The position numbers were made by a program, and so were the translations under genes. Below, piece by piece: positions 22,310 through 36,400 of a stretch of DNA of 64,000 bases. Every line of letters begins with the position of its first letter. Position 1 is the first letter of the stretch. The notes beneath the pieces were generated by a model. It had not been told where the DNA came from, ran no database searches, and was given only the letters and a program-made list of their open reading frames with translations. Source of the stretch: Eleginops maclovinus (Eukaryota; Chordata; Actinopteri; Perciformes; Eleginopidae); NCBI RefSeq assembly GCF_036324505.1, contig NC_086352.1, forward strand, positions 27,856,312 to 27,920,311, written 5' to 3'.

Positions 22310-25291
22310 GGTCCCTTGTGTTGTGTCTTGCGCCGCAGACTGACCGGTTCCTTGTCCGACAGAGAACGACTCTCCCCGGGGTAGTTTTCATCTATGAGCC
22401 GTATCCTGCAGCCTTAATACAAGTAGGGCGTTACAGGTTAAGTAACAAGCGCGTTTTCTTCCAGTGGGGACGCTCATCTTACGCTCTGCTCCCCAAACGC
22501 GAAGCCAAGGTGCGCACAGTATCCAGACCCTGCTTTTCTCTGTTTATCTAGCCCCACTTCACACTTTCTATAAATGTACCTCGAAGGAAGAGGCATTGTG
22601 TGGATCAGTTTCCCTGCCGTCCTCTCAGCCCGCTCCTGGAGGAATAAGTTAGTTGAGTGGACGAATCAGAAGGCAACAGCTTAAATCAAGCCGCTCAAAT
22701 CTTCTTACCGAAGCTCTGCTGCTCGCTTTGTTGAACAGTGACAGCAGGAGGTACAATCAGCCTTTGGACCAGCACAACAAATGATTTCAGAGGAATGGTT
22801 TTTTTTTTTAGTGTTGAATAAAATATGTCACGCCCCCTTGCAGATTCCCTGCTTAAAGTTGTAACATTGCAGGTGAAACATACCAGTCTGTTGTATAAAA
22901 TTGGATAAAAACATTTTATATTTATACCTCAAGATTTAACTGAAGCATATTTAATGTAAAGCAGGTCTACACATCGAGTTCATTAAAACGATTTAAATCT
23001 GTACTGTAACCTAAATCTTTATCCAAAACACACCACAGCAAGAACATTCCCATTTTTGACTTGAATGTGTCAAACACATTTTATTTAAAAACAAGCCCAC
23101 TCTTTTGCAAATAAAAGTTGTACATTCAAACTTTTAAAAGTAAAAGTAGAAAAAGTATTCATATCAAAATTAACTTTGACAACCAAAAGTTATCACCATG
23201 CAAAATTGCCCATGTATTTAATATATCATATTATTTACCATATTTTATGTTATTTGATTATATTTAGTGATGCATTGTGTTCATCACTTTAAGTTTGCAG
23301 CTTACAAAGGTTGAGCTCATTTTAATTATTTAACTACTACGGGGTTACGTAATCTATGATAATTCATCCCAATATATTTCTTCATTGTATTATATTATAC
23401 TGATTCTGCAAACTATCTTGGGAAGCCTCCTTTAGTATTTCCATCCCTGATATTCAGATATGTTTAACAGAAAAATATTATACTCACTTACTTACTTTAA
23501 TAATATCAGTGTGTGATTCGTATTTGCCAATGTTTATCTATGGCTTTCAGGTCCTTGCTAAGCTTGGGAAATATTCTTATTAAGAAGATTTGTTGCAATT
23601 TTGTTAGTTACACTCAACTGAGAACATCCTGATATGGCCTCACTAACTCCCTAAACTTCCAGAATGCTCCTTTCATTATCACTGGGCTTGAACCGGTACT
23701 TTAAAAACAGTTATATGTTTCTTTCCAAAAGAATGTCTATGTTTTTCTCTGTTGCCAATACAGTGATGAAGTAAAAAAAATAAAAATACAGTTCAAAGTC
23801 CAAGCAGCGCATACTTTGGGACTGAGTTCAGAAGTTTACCTCGACTGCCCTCAGTATTTTTTAAATCTATGCTTCTGTTAGAGGGAGGGATGTGTTGCAG
23901 GTCTCTGTGGGTGAACATGCAGAGGTAGAAAGCTTTTGATTTGATAAGCAGTGTGAGCAGTTGTTCAACTACAAAGAGTTAGCAGAGAGGGTCGATCTGT
24001 GGGCTGACAGAGCTCGAGGAGGATTTTCAAATACAATATAAAAAATAAATGTGATTTAAATAAGTTGATACGGTGGGTAATGTACCTTTTTTTAAATACT
24101 GCACTAATGCTTCTATTCATACTGTTTGATTTTTTTCTGCAACTAGTCAATCACCAGCTTTAAAAAAAGGAAACATATGTTTGTATTTTAGTTGAAGTAA
24201 CTTTGCATATCCATTGTTTTTATAGTGTTAAAGATGTTTTATATTCTTTATATATGTATTGTATTCTGAGGCTATAGATATTTTTCTTCTAGTGTATATT
24301 CCATGTACTGTGAATTTTGTTCAGTCAGTGCAAAAAAGAAGATCAAGCTCCTTGGATTATCTTGAGCAACCGGGTCATAATTTCTACTGCTGTTGAGTTC
24401 TTTTATTGTACTTTTTTGGTGCTTTGAGCACCACAAGCCAAGGGCTGTCTAATTGAATAGAAGGTAGACATCTATACAGCCAATATCTCCAGTGGTCTGC
24501 AACAAAAACAGACCTAGATTGATAAATAACTCTCTATGGTTAGAGGGAAATATATAGTTTGGATTTTGAGATGAACTCTCCCTTTAATCATTTTACTTCA
24601 GCTGCAAGTAGGTCATTACCTATTTTTGACTACTGGGACGACTTCTAATACTACAACTGCTACCCTTCTACTACTTGTGCTGCTACTTCTGCTTTATGCG
24701 TAAAATAATGTAACCAATCCACCCATAGTACTACAGCTCTTGTTATTCTACTGCTGAACTTACAAGTTAACTATTATCAGATGCGACACTGAATAGCCCC
24801 ACCATCACAATATATTACCTAATCTTCTATCTATCTTTTACTGCCATCACACATCGAAATATGCTTCCAGCTGATCTTAAAACCTGCTCAGATGTTCAAC
24901 CATTTCCCATAGTGAAAAAAACATTGGTATTGGGCAACCAGTCTTGCCAACACACTGCAAACCGAATCGTAACTCTGTAAAAAAAACAAAAGTTAAATAG
25001 CAGGCTGGCTAGCTACATGCTAATGTGGCAGCTTAAATTACATGTTAGCTTCTGAGGAGCAGGTTTAATAACCAATTACACTTTTCCTTGAATCTGACTG
25101 CTACTACATGTGTCTTTGTTTAATCATGAAATTGATTGTGTGATTTAGAACTGTTTGAAATCTGCATCTACAACAACACTGACGCTAGTGACGCTATACC
25201 TAATGTATATACAATATCCTACTTTATATTTATATTTTTTATAAATTTGTATTGCTATTTTATTTTTATTGAGCACCTGCAATGCAAACTA
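22310..25291. other. drd4 5' flank and intergenic DNA
   Basis: The first 350 bp upstream of the drd4 ATG are comparatively GC-rich with several CpGs and probably contain the drd4 5' UTR and promoter. No TATA box is placed convincingly. The remainder to the CTGT array is AT-rich and shows no gene, domain or clear repeat. Confidence 0.45.
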
Positions 25292-25412
<121 letters not shown>

Positions 25413-26361
25413 TCATTCTCCCAACCTCTCAGAACCAGAACTTCAAGGACCAAACATTTTTATACTTCTTGCAAATTTGAATTTGCATTGAACTGAGGGC
25501 AGAGTGGCATTTCATTCGAGGATTAGTTATCATCCAAACAATGTTTAAATCAAACATGAGGAAAAAAGCCAAAAGTTACTGCTATGAGCTTGTCAGCAGC
25601 AATTTGTCTTTCACACATCTTCACAAAGCCTCTGGAGGAAAAGAAGAAAAGCACACATGCTTAGAAAAACACATCGCAGATGTCCCTGAAACCTTTTGGG
25701 CTGAATATATTTAAAGAGAGAATAGATCACTGTGAGATACCTTCCAACTGAAGGAAATAGACTGTCAGCTAATCTTCTGTTCTTGCACTTAAGTAAACGG
25801 GAGCCATTTTTAAAGGTCATATTTAAAGGTTTCCAAGCAGAAAGTTGCCCTTTGTCAAAGTAGTAGACCTTAATTAAGACATTAAGGATTTTATCAAAAA
25901 ATAAAATAACACTTGCAAAGTCTCACCTCAAAGATATTCTTATGGACATAGGAATGGGACCGACAAAAGAGTCTTCTGCTACTTCCTCTTCTCCAACACC
26001 TGGCCAGGTGTTGTCGAAGTTATCTGTGGAAGTCGGTCTTGAAAAATGTCCTAGTTTGGTCAAGTCTCCAAAAAATACAACAATACATCTTGATTCTAAC
26101 CTACCTTTTAGACCCACACACACAGTGTTTTCTGATCGAACGCCTCTTTTATCAATTCTTTGTATTGTTTTAAATCAGTTACAAATCACTGTGGCGGAAA
26201 TATAGATCTGTTTTGCCAATGTTACAGTTAAGGTTTGGTCTAATTCAGGACCAAATATACCCAGTACACTGTGTATGTAAACACATTTTCTGGGGTACTT
26301 GCTGAAAATTCTGATTCTGTCTCAATCTGTTAGATATCATGACCGCCTTCAAAGTCAGATG

Positions 26362-26396
26362 ATCATTACTTATCTTACATTGAGATAAGTAATGAT
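26362..26396. repeat. Perfect 14-bp inverted repeat with 7-base loop
   Basis: ATCATTACTTATCT and its exact complement are separated by TACATTG. The T-run or GC-rich base of a terminator or miRNA precursor is absent; this is a short AT-rich palindrome of unknown meaning. Confidence 0.85.
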
Positions 26397-26629
26397 GCAG
26401 AAACATTTTCAAACATTATCCCAAACTTCTCTTAGGTTTTTGTGTGAAGTTTGTTGGTTCCATTGTTCCATGATGGAAATATCAAACTCTCTACATATAT
26501 CCAATCATGGTTGTGTGGACAATCCTAACTGCAGTTTCTGTTCAGAAATGGTCACTGGCTTTGGTTGTAAGTGTTGTCCACTATCTTTCCATGGTTTTCC
26601 ACTGACTTCTGAACCATTACTTCTTTTGG

Positions 26630-26905
26630 GGCAAGTCATCCACTATCTGGAAGATTGGACATTTGATCCCTCCAGTCTGTGGTCCAAAGTGTTCTTCGGC
26701 AAGATACTGAACTGCAAATTACACCGATGTGTGTTCAAATGAGATATACGTAGATTAAAGGATGAGCAGTTTGACAACTTGTAAAGCAGCCATCACTTCA
26801 GTGTATAACTATGTGTTTGAATGGGAGAATGTTGACTTGTAGTATGAAGCATTTTAATTTGATGGGAGACGAGAGAATTAGACGCTTTATATATGCAATT
26901 AGATA
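26630..26905 (+). mobile_element. Decayed tRNA-derived SINE
   Basis: Follows the SINE at 17331-17607 in order: GGCAAGATACTGAAC, a degenerate GTGTGTTCAAATG, TGTAAAGCAGCCATCACTTC, then GAATGGGAGAATGTTGACTTG and a degraded end. The promoter boxes are badly eroded. Confidence 0.5.
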
Positions 26906-29224
26906 AACCAGTTTCACTGGATTAGAGGGCAATATCTATATACAGCTTACGTCTGTTTATGGTGTTCATTCAGTCTCCTTTCCACAATGTTTACAGGAGT
27001 AGTGATCAACACAGCTCTCTGCCTCGTGCCCTTTTCTTAATGGAGCATGGCTCATCAAAGAGTCTGAGCATGACTGAGCTCAAAGAGTCAAAACAGGATT
27101 AACATCAGCCAACAACTGGTGCAGGTCAGGAAGAGGAAAGGAAGGCTGTCTGTAGTGTATACACTTCACACTACACTGTGTGTAGTCTGGGTTTGTTTTG
27201 CCTTCTGTGTTCATATTCAACAGAGATATATAACTTTTTCCAAGCAGTGACATTTTCTTCATGGATTGTGAATGCAGTGGCTGTGACAAAGTTAATTCAA
27301 TTTTCAAAATGCTGTTTCAACCTATCGAGCAGTTTCCCTTGGAACATCATTAAGTGTGTTTCTGCCACAGGGCAGTGTGTCCCTGAAGGAGCCTGTTATG
27401 TGCTCTTTAATCCTGCAGGTAGTCACACAAAAGCTCCTGGACAAAAGATATACATAGAGCAATCATCGAAGGGAATGAAGGCTCTGGATTTTCCCCTGAA
27501 ATAAAAAACGCTAGGGCTCCTCGTCATGCCTTGGAAGGGGATTTTTCGAGTTAAAAAATTCATAAGACGACTGGAGCACTATGAGATTGGTTGGTTGATG
27601 GGATACGACTAATTTCTGAGGGACATGAGGATTAATGACCACATAAATAGGTAAATAGGCAGATGTTGGATCACACAAAGACTCGGTGAAAGAAAATAGG
27701 GACAAAATAGAGCATGAGTAAGAAAAATAGACGCAGAAATATTAGCATCAGAAAACAACTAAATAAATACCTCTCTGTCCCCGCTGCTTAACAATAAACT
27801 ACTTTGACAGCTTCTTTTTCTACCCAAGACTTCTTTCGACACTGTGATACATTATATTTCGCAGTGCATGCTGGGAGATCACTGCTAACGAGATTCTTTC
27901 AAGTCGAACTCTCACAGGGTTTTATGAATATGGTTTAAAAGAAGAAACCATTATTTATTGATGAGTTCTATTCTATTCCTCAGGCAGTAGAAGAAAGTCC
28001 TGTTCATTTTAATGTAAAGTAGGTCTGTACCTACAGTCAGTGATTTTCAAGAATAAGTTCGATAGTAATTTTACATTCAGAGGTCACATGTAATTAGCTT
28101 TTATGGAGATTCTAAGTTTTCTAGCAAAGTGTATAATTTCTTTGGTTGCTATTCTGAGCCCTTCTTTTTCTTTTCAAATTGAAAATAATTGCAGGTTTAT
28201 CTATAGAGGAGATTAAGACCCAAAGCTAATTCCAAATGCTTTCCATATATTATCAATAGCAATACAAATAAATCAGAAAATAACTGCATTTATAAAAGAA
28301 AGAATACATTTTAGACAAAAATATATATATATTCTGTACATAAATTAAACTGTCATGTCCTATCATTTTATCATATCTTTTCGCTCTGTTTTTTGTCTCC
28401 ACCCACTCCTTCTGGGAATATTTGTCTCTTGGTGTTTTACTATGCTCACCAGCTAGTCTCTGAATGTGTTCGCTGTTTGCTGCTCAGCAGGCAGTGTGCA
28501 ATGGTTTTTAACAACTTTTTATCTGGAAAAAATGCAGTGAGAGCGACAGAAAAACAGAACAGTAAATAAAAGTCAGTGGAAACTCTGCAGGTAAATCTGA
28601 GAACATTCACCATTCTCCTTTGTCATATTATCTTATGATATTATTGATTATAGCCACTTTGAATAATCTGGCCCGATGAAGGGAAAGCAACAACAGGCAG
28701 TCACCTCCGCCCCAGGCCACCAGTGTAAACCTGTAGGCTGCTCAGAGGTTCAAGTGTCACTAGCACAATCCTGGAGTTAGACACTTGTTGTGTTTTAAAG
28801 CTTGTCAGACAGCACCAGCTCAGTGTGTCATTGACACTGGTTCACTATGTCATCACCTACTTGTGACAAATCTGCGTACCATAATCCTTAGTGTGATAAG
28901 TCACATGGCCAGCCTCAGGTAACACCAGGAGACATGTCCTCACTGACAACACTACTAATGCAGGTCAGGCAGGAACATGATGCAAGAACTTGACACATTC
29001 ACAGCAGGAAACATCTCCGCCTCCTCCGCGGGTCAGTGCAGCCTTACAATGCATCATCTCAATTATTATGCATTTAAAAAATCAATCAATCCTAAGTACT
29101 GGGTTTACATGTCCAAACTCAACATTATACATTTTGAAAAGCTCCGTTTTGGGGAGATGAGGCTCTTTTTGCATGTGGCCAAAAAGTGGAAAATGTCAGT
29201 TTTCTAACATATCTGTCTCAGATA

Positions 29225-29695
29225 GTTGTATACTTGAATGCAACCAAGTATTGGAGTGTAAGGGTGTATACACTCCACATGCACTACGCTCTGCATTTGC
29301 CAATCGGCTAGCTGCACCCTCACTGCGGTTGGGACCTAGGTACCCCTCAACAGAAACACTCCTGTTTTGCTATCCTGGCCTTAGAATTGTTGAACGACCT
29401 CCCCATTGATATCAGGACAGCGGAGAGTCTACAAATCATCCGTCGCAGGTGGAAAACTCACCTATTCGACTGCACATTGGCCAAAAGTGAAAAATATCAT
29501 CTCTACGTTGCACTTACAAAAGGTTTGGCTTTAAGGGAAAGTGATGCAGAACTTTGCACTTACTCGGTTGGGCCTATAGATAGGAAATGAACCAGCAGAA
29601 TTGTAGCTTTTGAGTTCTTTAGGTTTAATGCACTCTCTGTAAGTTGCTTTGGATAGAGGCATCAGCTAAAATTAAATGTAATGTAATTTGAAGAA
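29225..29695 (+). mobile_element. 3' end of a non-LTR retrotransposon (LINE), 5'-truncated and broken
   Basis: Two frames together encode the last part of a LINE reverse-transcriptase protein: LAAPSLRLGPRYPSTETLL (29293-29370) in one frame, then NDLPIDIRTAESLQIIRRRW and KTHLF in another (29387-29480). The shift between them shows decay. Downstream lies GTTGCTTTGGATAGAGGCATC followed by AAATGTAATGTAAT, the kind of short-repeat tail that ends fish L2/CR1-like LINEs. The clade assignment is an inference. Confidence 0.65.
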
Positions 29696-30220
29696 CTTAT
29701 ACTTTACCTTTTTCTTCTCTGGCCACTTTCTGCCTCAACTGCACTACAGCTTTTATGAACATATTGTACATTTTGCTCCACAAACTAGGCTTTTTTTTAC
29801 ACAAACATATTAAACATGTATTAATTTTATTTGTATAAACTGAACTAATAAATACTGTATGCAAGTACAGAGGAAATAAAAAATAAAAAATTAACAGAAA
29901 TTATTTGCAATTTTGGGAGGAAAAACGTGAACTATAATGAATGTATTAATAATAGTTATCATACACACTAGTAAAAAAATGTATAACAGTCTCAGGAGAC
30001 ATGTTTTTATTTTGAATACTATAAGAACAATTTGCATGCTAATACTTCTATATTTTTATGTATGAGAAAGTAGTAAGAAAAATGAACCTGTATTTAAAAT
30101 GTCTTATTGGCATTGACTTGAAACAATGAAAATGTACGTTATGAGACTAACCTCTCCACAGGATTTTTTTCACTTGACGTTATGCTAATTAGTTTACTTC
30201 ACACTCCTACATATTTGCAA

Positions 30221-30223
<3 letters not shown>

Positions 30224-30299
<76 letters not shown>

Positions 30300-30318
30300 T
30301 GTGTGGGTGTGTGTGTGC
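30224..30318. repeat. (TG)n microsatellite
   Basis: Uninterrupted TG from 30224 to about 30296, then an imperfect extension to about 30318. Confidence 0.95.
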
Positions 30319-30669
30319 TGTTAAGTGTGTGAGTGAGTTGGGACTTTTAGAAAGAGGCAAATGAAAAAAACTTCATCTCGTGCTTCAAGTGTCAGATCCT
30401 GAATTATGCATTGGTTCTATTTGTGTGTTCATACGTCAGTGAAAAGTATTCCTGCAGCGTTGGAACTTTTTACAGTTAATTAACTTAATTGTGTAATTAA
30501 GTTAAATCTTATTATCCTTAAATGTTACTATAACTTTCCTCAACTACATTTAGGGACATACTGTATGTTGTAGATTTACTGAGATTTATTTGTCTGACAG
30601 CCTTATTTTAAGGTTAAACCCATGAATATCCAGGTGTTTTTATTTTAAATGAAAAACTATAGAGAACTT

Positions 30670-30765
30670 TGAGATTTTAGCCTTTGCAGACCATTTACAT
30701 GCACAAAAACCTATATAACGCACTACAGGAAAGGGAAAACCCCATAAAGCATAATAAGGCACGCA
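30670..30765 (+). mobile_element. MITE family A, 3' fragment
   Basis: CCTTTGCAGACCATTTACATGC onward matches the last 90 bp of the copy ending at 32957, including ACAAAAACCTATATAAC and AGGGAAAA, ending at ATAATAAGGC. The 5' part is absent. Confidence 0.65.
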
Positions 30766-32010
30766 ACATTAAACATGGACAGCAGAAAATGCAACACATA
30801 TATTGAGTAGCAGTTATATTAATCCTAAGAAACATCATAGACATTGTAATACAAAACACTTACAGGTAAGATTTCAGTGCACGATGTAGACTACTGGCTT
30901 ATGAGTTATAAAGTGTTGTACTTTATTTCATTTATATAACATTTAAGGCACAGCCCTCTATTTCTGCTTTATGTGGAACAATAACACTATTAAGTAGGTC
31001 TCTAATGAGATTAGCTTCTTTGCTAAAGCCCACAAACCCCAAGTTACAGTTATATCATCAACACATAATTATATAAAAATGGTCAGTTAAAGGCCAAAGT
31101 TTATCTCTGTGTTTGCATGTGGTTCAAGATTTCTTTCCGTCACATTCACAGCTGTCATAAAATGCATTTTCTAGGCAACGTCTTTAAAGAATCTATTAGA
31201 AATCTTGTATTCAACTGTTTCCTATAGAATAAATTAGAAAGTTAGTGAGAAAATGTGCAATACATCTATATTTGATGGCAATATTTTAGAGGGTCATGAC
31301 AGTAAATAAAAGCAGACAATTGAGATGAATAGTAATTGTGTAGTGCTGCCTCCACTTACCTTCACTGAAGTGCCTTTGAGCAGAGCCCTTAACCCCAACT
31401 GCTCCTGTGGGTGTACGGCATAGTTTTCAGGTGTGATGATTTTCTATCACTTTGTTTGTTTAGTTTTTTAATATACTGTACGTTATTGGATTTTAAATTA
31501 ATTAATGTATTTATTCTCATTGCTCTTATTGGTTAGATCAGATTGTATTTGTTTGTTTTTTTAAAGTATTTTTTTAGGGAGTGTCTTTATAATATAGATG
31601 CAGCACTGTAAGGGGGAGACAGAGAGGATGACATTTCCTAAATACTTCCACAGCCAGTCTGACCGGCGAACTGGGCGGCAAGAACAGAGACCCCTAGATT
31701 GGATGTAAATGTATTGCATCAGAGGGAATTTTGTTTTCACGGCCATAACCCAAAATAATGAAAATACATAGATTGCAGCCGAACATACAGACAGCAGCAT
31801 ACAGATATATAGCATACAGCTGCCAAAAAAACATGAAGTTGTCCTGACATTTTTTACAGATTGTCTTACAGTCGCTGATGTTATGGCTCCTCCCGGTGGT
31901 GAAAAGGGAAGAAACAGAGAGTGAGAAAGGTTCATCCCTGCAAGGAAACATAATGTATGTGCCTCATGTTACTTCATGACACTGTGCGCTTGTTGTTCCC
32001 ACACAGAGGT

Positions 32011-32098
<88 letters not shown>
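32011..32098. repeat. (TG)n microsatellite followed by (AG)5
   Basis: TG repeat with one TA interruption, passing directly into a short GA repeat at 32087-32098. Confidence 0.95.
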
Positions 32099-32484
32099 TA
32101 CATGGAAGCGTGGTGTATGCACAGTGGTAACCTTGTCCACATGTGAAGCCGTTATGTGTCCCAGTGTGTGCCAGTGTAACTCTGTGTCATTATTACTGAG
32201 TGAGGGATCAGACAGGATGGACAGGGAGAGGAAAACATCTTTGACCCTTTAATTTGTGTTTGCATGGCTAATTGTCAGCCATTTGATATTGGCATTGATG
32301 ATAAAATACAGGTTATGGTAGGCAGTGTATGTCTTTTCATAAAATCTAATTAAAGGCCAAAACCAATGATGTATAAATAATGTATCAACTTCCTGTCTGG
32401 AGTTCTTAGTTCCAAGCCCTTTGGTTCTTACTGAAGACATCAATCTTTAAAAATATTTTTACAGTATATAGTCTTAATGTTTAA

Positions 32485-32957
32485 CGGGGCCCTAGTGTGC
32501 TCATTTTAAAGTTTCACATTTGTATTTTGTGTCTGTACTGTGACATGTCTCCATGCTTTAATGTTCAATAAGCTCTTTATCTTTCTCATACGGCTTGTTC
32601 TGCAGCATCTATTTTCACCCTCTGTCTGAAACCAGAGCCCAGTCTGCTTCGATTGGTTAGCTCGCTGGATTAATTGTGATTGTTCAAATGCTAAGAGATG
32701 TCCCACCCCTTAGCCTACAATGTGTTGGAGTTATGGCCAATAGGAACGTGAGTGTTAGTGATGTCACTATTTTACGGAAGTAAACAAAGGAGTCAAATTA
32801 TGCATTGCAGGCGAGGGAGGTGGGGTGGGGGTGGGGGTCGTTCTGGAGTGTTCTGGAGGGATCTTTGGCCTTTGCAGAACATTTACATGCACAAAAACCT
32901 ATATAACACTCTACAGGATAGGGAAAACACAGCCAAAACGTAATAAGGCCCTCTTAG
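32485..32957 (+). mobile_element. MITE family A, near full-length copy
   Basis: Begins after TTAA with a GGGGCCCTA terminus and ends near TAATAAGGCCCTC, its inverted counterpart. About 470 bp long, with the most complete family A interior: CATGTCTCCATGCTTTAATG, CTCTGTCTGAAACCAGAGCC, CCAATAGGAACG and the end region TTTACATGCACAAAAACC. A G-rich run (32819-32840) appears specific to this copy. Confidence 0.75.
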
Positions 32958-33483
32958 CCAGTCATAGTGTAAAAAGTACATTTCTCTCTAAGATGCACTG
33001 CAGATAAGTATACAGGTGCATAAAATGAACCTACTTAAGTGAAACAGTACTCTTCATTTAGTCTATACAGCACTTTAACACATTTTAATGAGTATATGTA
33101 GGCCTGTATGTTCATTTTTGTACAGTATGTACCAATGAAAACAGGTCTCTCTAACCTGAAGAGTCAGCCATGCAAGGAAATGTTTTCAGCGGCAAACATT
33201 CCTCTTCTGGATTCCTCCCAGAATGCATCTGGGCCCGCAATAAAGAATGACCCGTCCTGCTAAAACAGATGCAAGTATTTTAGTAGGAGGCTGCGAGTCC
33301 TCTGCTGGCAGGCGCTTAATGCAATATGTGCCCGTAAGATGAAGTCACACACATTGCAACTGTAGTCGACTCCCACTGGCCGGGCAGCACAGACAGGGCA
33401 TTATGTGGACGAGTACCAGCTGGTACCACGGGCTCCTCATCCTCCTCCGGGACTTCATTTGTTGCTGCCTCTGAAATCAGGAC

Positions 33484-36400
33484 ATGGAACTGAAATGGAA
33501 GAGCAAACCTGTGAACGTTCTCCTCGGATGCGTCCTGGCCCTCTGCTTTTGTGCAGTTTGTCCGGCTGAGAGACGTGAGTAGAGCTCTGATTTCTCTGGA
33601 GGGAGTCATCTGGCCCCGTGGAGGGCAGGAGAGGATGTTGATGAGGCTGCTGAGAGTCATGTTGACATTTTCAATTTCTACTCCTTTGAAGAAGTGGTTG
33701 TCAGGGGGTGTATTATCCCTCATGAAAAGAGTGAATTAACCTATTTTCTGATGGATTTTTTTGGAGGCCTGACAGGTCAAAAAATCCTGTATTTCATAAA
33801 AAAATCTTAAGCCAGGGAAAAACAAACTAACAGATTGAAATACCCTTCTTCCTTCTGATCCCTTCACCTTTTGGTGAAAGCACTTCGATGTCAGAGCCCA
33901 TGGAAGGGTTCCTGACCCATAGGTCGGGATCCACAGCTTTAGTGGAAAATAATATACATAAGAATTCTCCCTGTTTTTAAGGGTTCAATGATATTTGCTC
34001 CACAGAATCGTGGGATTTGATTTCAGTGCAGCATGGAAAAACACTAAAAGCATACATAATCTGACAAAAACATCTTGATATTTGCCCTCAATATTTGATT
34101 TAGAATCTGGTTTGAATTAAAGTGTTGTGCTGTTTAAAGTAACACTATATAACATGTTCATTACTGAGCGAAGGTAGCCTGTTTTTTAGAAATAGGCTAG
34201 CTGTTCCCCTCTGTTTCCAGTCTTTATGTTTAACTAAGCTAACCATCTGCTTGTGCTTCGTATTCACCATACAGAGTTGACAATTCTTTATATATACATA
34301 TTCTCCAACTTGAAGTAAATTCAATTACATCTTTTACCATTCCTCAAAAGTACAATGTAGAGTAAGGCAGCATGTAGTTATTTAGCCCTTACTTTTGAAG
34401 GGGCCCAGTGTCCGAATACAGTTTCCATTGGACTCAGATTGAGCAGATTCCTGGATTAAAATGTGTTTATTTAAACTGCCAACTAGTTCACACACAGGAA
34501 ATAGTGGGCTAGGTCATTTGACTTAATTATATAAGCACTGGTTTGTGTCTGGGGGGAGGCAGGTGATAATGTCAGGAGGCCATTAGCCCCTGTTTTTGAT
34601 CTGGGGTTTTAAAAGTGAAAGTAAAAGTAGTTCAAGTAGATACTGTTATACTATAATGTAATATATCATTAGATTGTTAATTGTGCATTAATGAAGAAGT
34701 GGGATTTTATTTTTGGACTTGGTTGAGATGGAGCTCTATTTCAACTATTAACAGATGATTGTTTGATTTATAAATGAAGTGAAAGTAGGAAGAAATGCTG
34801 TCACAATTATACAGGGCCCCGAATTAAACCTTTGCAGTGTTTATGTCTGCCCAAACCTCAACATTTATATGGAAACATTACAATTTATTAAAGGGAAAAA
34901 AGCAAATTACCTTAGCAAGCAAAAATTGAACCTCTATGTAATGTAGAAATGTATCTCCTCATTCACAATAACCCTGCTTTTCCTACAAAATTTGTGATTC
35001 CCTGTTTGGATACAATTCTTAAAATGCTCCCACTTGTGTTGACTGCCACTCTTTTCTCACATTCTGATTCATCTGATGTCTGTCTCAGTGTGCACGGTTC
35101 CTCCGGGCCCAGTGACAGTCCCTGAGAACAGCACGGTCGACATTGAGGTGGGAAAAATCGACTCCAGTAGTGATGTGGAGCTGACCGTCACTGTGAACCC
35201 TGAAGATCTGTTCTACCTGAAAGGAAACGCTCTGATGGTGAAGAAAGGCCTGGACTATGAGGTGAGAGTTTACAACCTGTGACTCTAACCCTTACAGTCA
35301 GGAAACTTCTCCACAAGAATCCTTTACATTTGTTTAAAAATTGATGTTATTATAATATTAAGTTGAGCCATGGTTTTTTATTTAAACTTAATATTATTGC
35401 TTTCAACTAACCTAATACAGTTATATGAAATCTGTTGACATAATACGTTTAATTAAAGTCAACATTTCAGTTTTTTTTAGAGTAGATGCTGAAAAATAAA
35501 GAGCTTTTTGAACATTAAAGCATGGAAACATGTCACAGTAGAGGCACAACATATAAATATGAACCTGAAAATGAATATAATATGTCCTCATTAAAATCGG
35601 GTAAAAAAGGGAAGTTCTTGAACATATATTTACTTAATTATGGCAACTCAATTATCTTCAGTACTGGTGTTTATATTAATTTAATGTAGGTTAAAGCTCT
35701 GTATAACTGCTGGTTGTTTGTGTCAGTCGTTGGACAGTTTAACTCTGACGGTGTGGGTGCAGTGCAGCAGAGAGGATTCCATATCTGTGAGTAAAACAAA
35801 CACAATATCATGACAAAGGAGCCAATAATAAACTAGTGAACCTAAAAGATAGCTTTTCAACAGCAGTAAGAAGGTGAAGAACTGTGTTAGTGTTTGTGAT
35901 TGTAAACTTCTTCTCTTCAAAGGTGAACGAGCCTGTTGAGGTTTTAATTGAAAATGTGAACGATAACCCTCCAAACTTTGCACAAAGCCATTACGTACTG
36001 GAGGTGAATGAGGTGAGTGCTGTGTTTTATCAGTGTGTGTGTTTCAGGTTTCTTAGACCATGTGTTAACTGAACTTTGTCTCTTGCAGCTCACTGCAGTC
36101 AACTCCAGTGTGGGACTGATAGAAGCCTCAGATGTGGATTCAGAGCCGCTGTACTATCGCTTAGAGCCTGCAACAGTAAGAACGTATTCAATATAATGAG
36201 GTGGTGGTACTGGATTATAGAACTGCAAGATGCCGAGGAAACATGAAACAGTATGTGCTGTATGTATATTTTTCTATCTAAAGCACATGAAAAGCAGATA
36301 CTACAGGTTAATAGTGTTGACTTTTTGCAAGTTTTAACACACATCTGATATAAATGAGGCTATAAGTAATGAACAAACCCCTCATTAAAAAAGCTTCATA

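Larger units (their letters stand above)
25413..29224. other. Intergenic, no gene recognised
   Basis: AT-rich DNA between drd4 and cdhr5. Contents noted are a 14-bp perfect hairpin at 26362-26396 and a decayed SINE at about 26630-26905. Open frames up to 116 codons (26392-26742) overlap repeat sequence and have no recognisable domain. Confidence 0.45.
29696..33483. other. Intergenic upstream of cdhr5
   Basis: No gene recognised. It holds two TG microsatellites, a partial and a full MITE A copy, and a short SINE-like fragment at about 31350-31420. An 11-bp inverted repeat (TTAACTTAATT, loop GTGT) lies at 30480-30505. The last few hundred bases before 33484 should include the cdhr5 promoter, but no element could be assigned. 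Confidence 0.45.

Noticed and set aside
33316..33723. 135-codon minus-strand frame
   Set aside because: Overlaps the cdhr5 signal-peptide exon on the other strand and has no domain or splice support.
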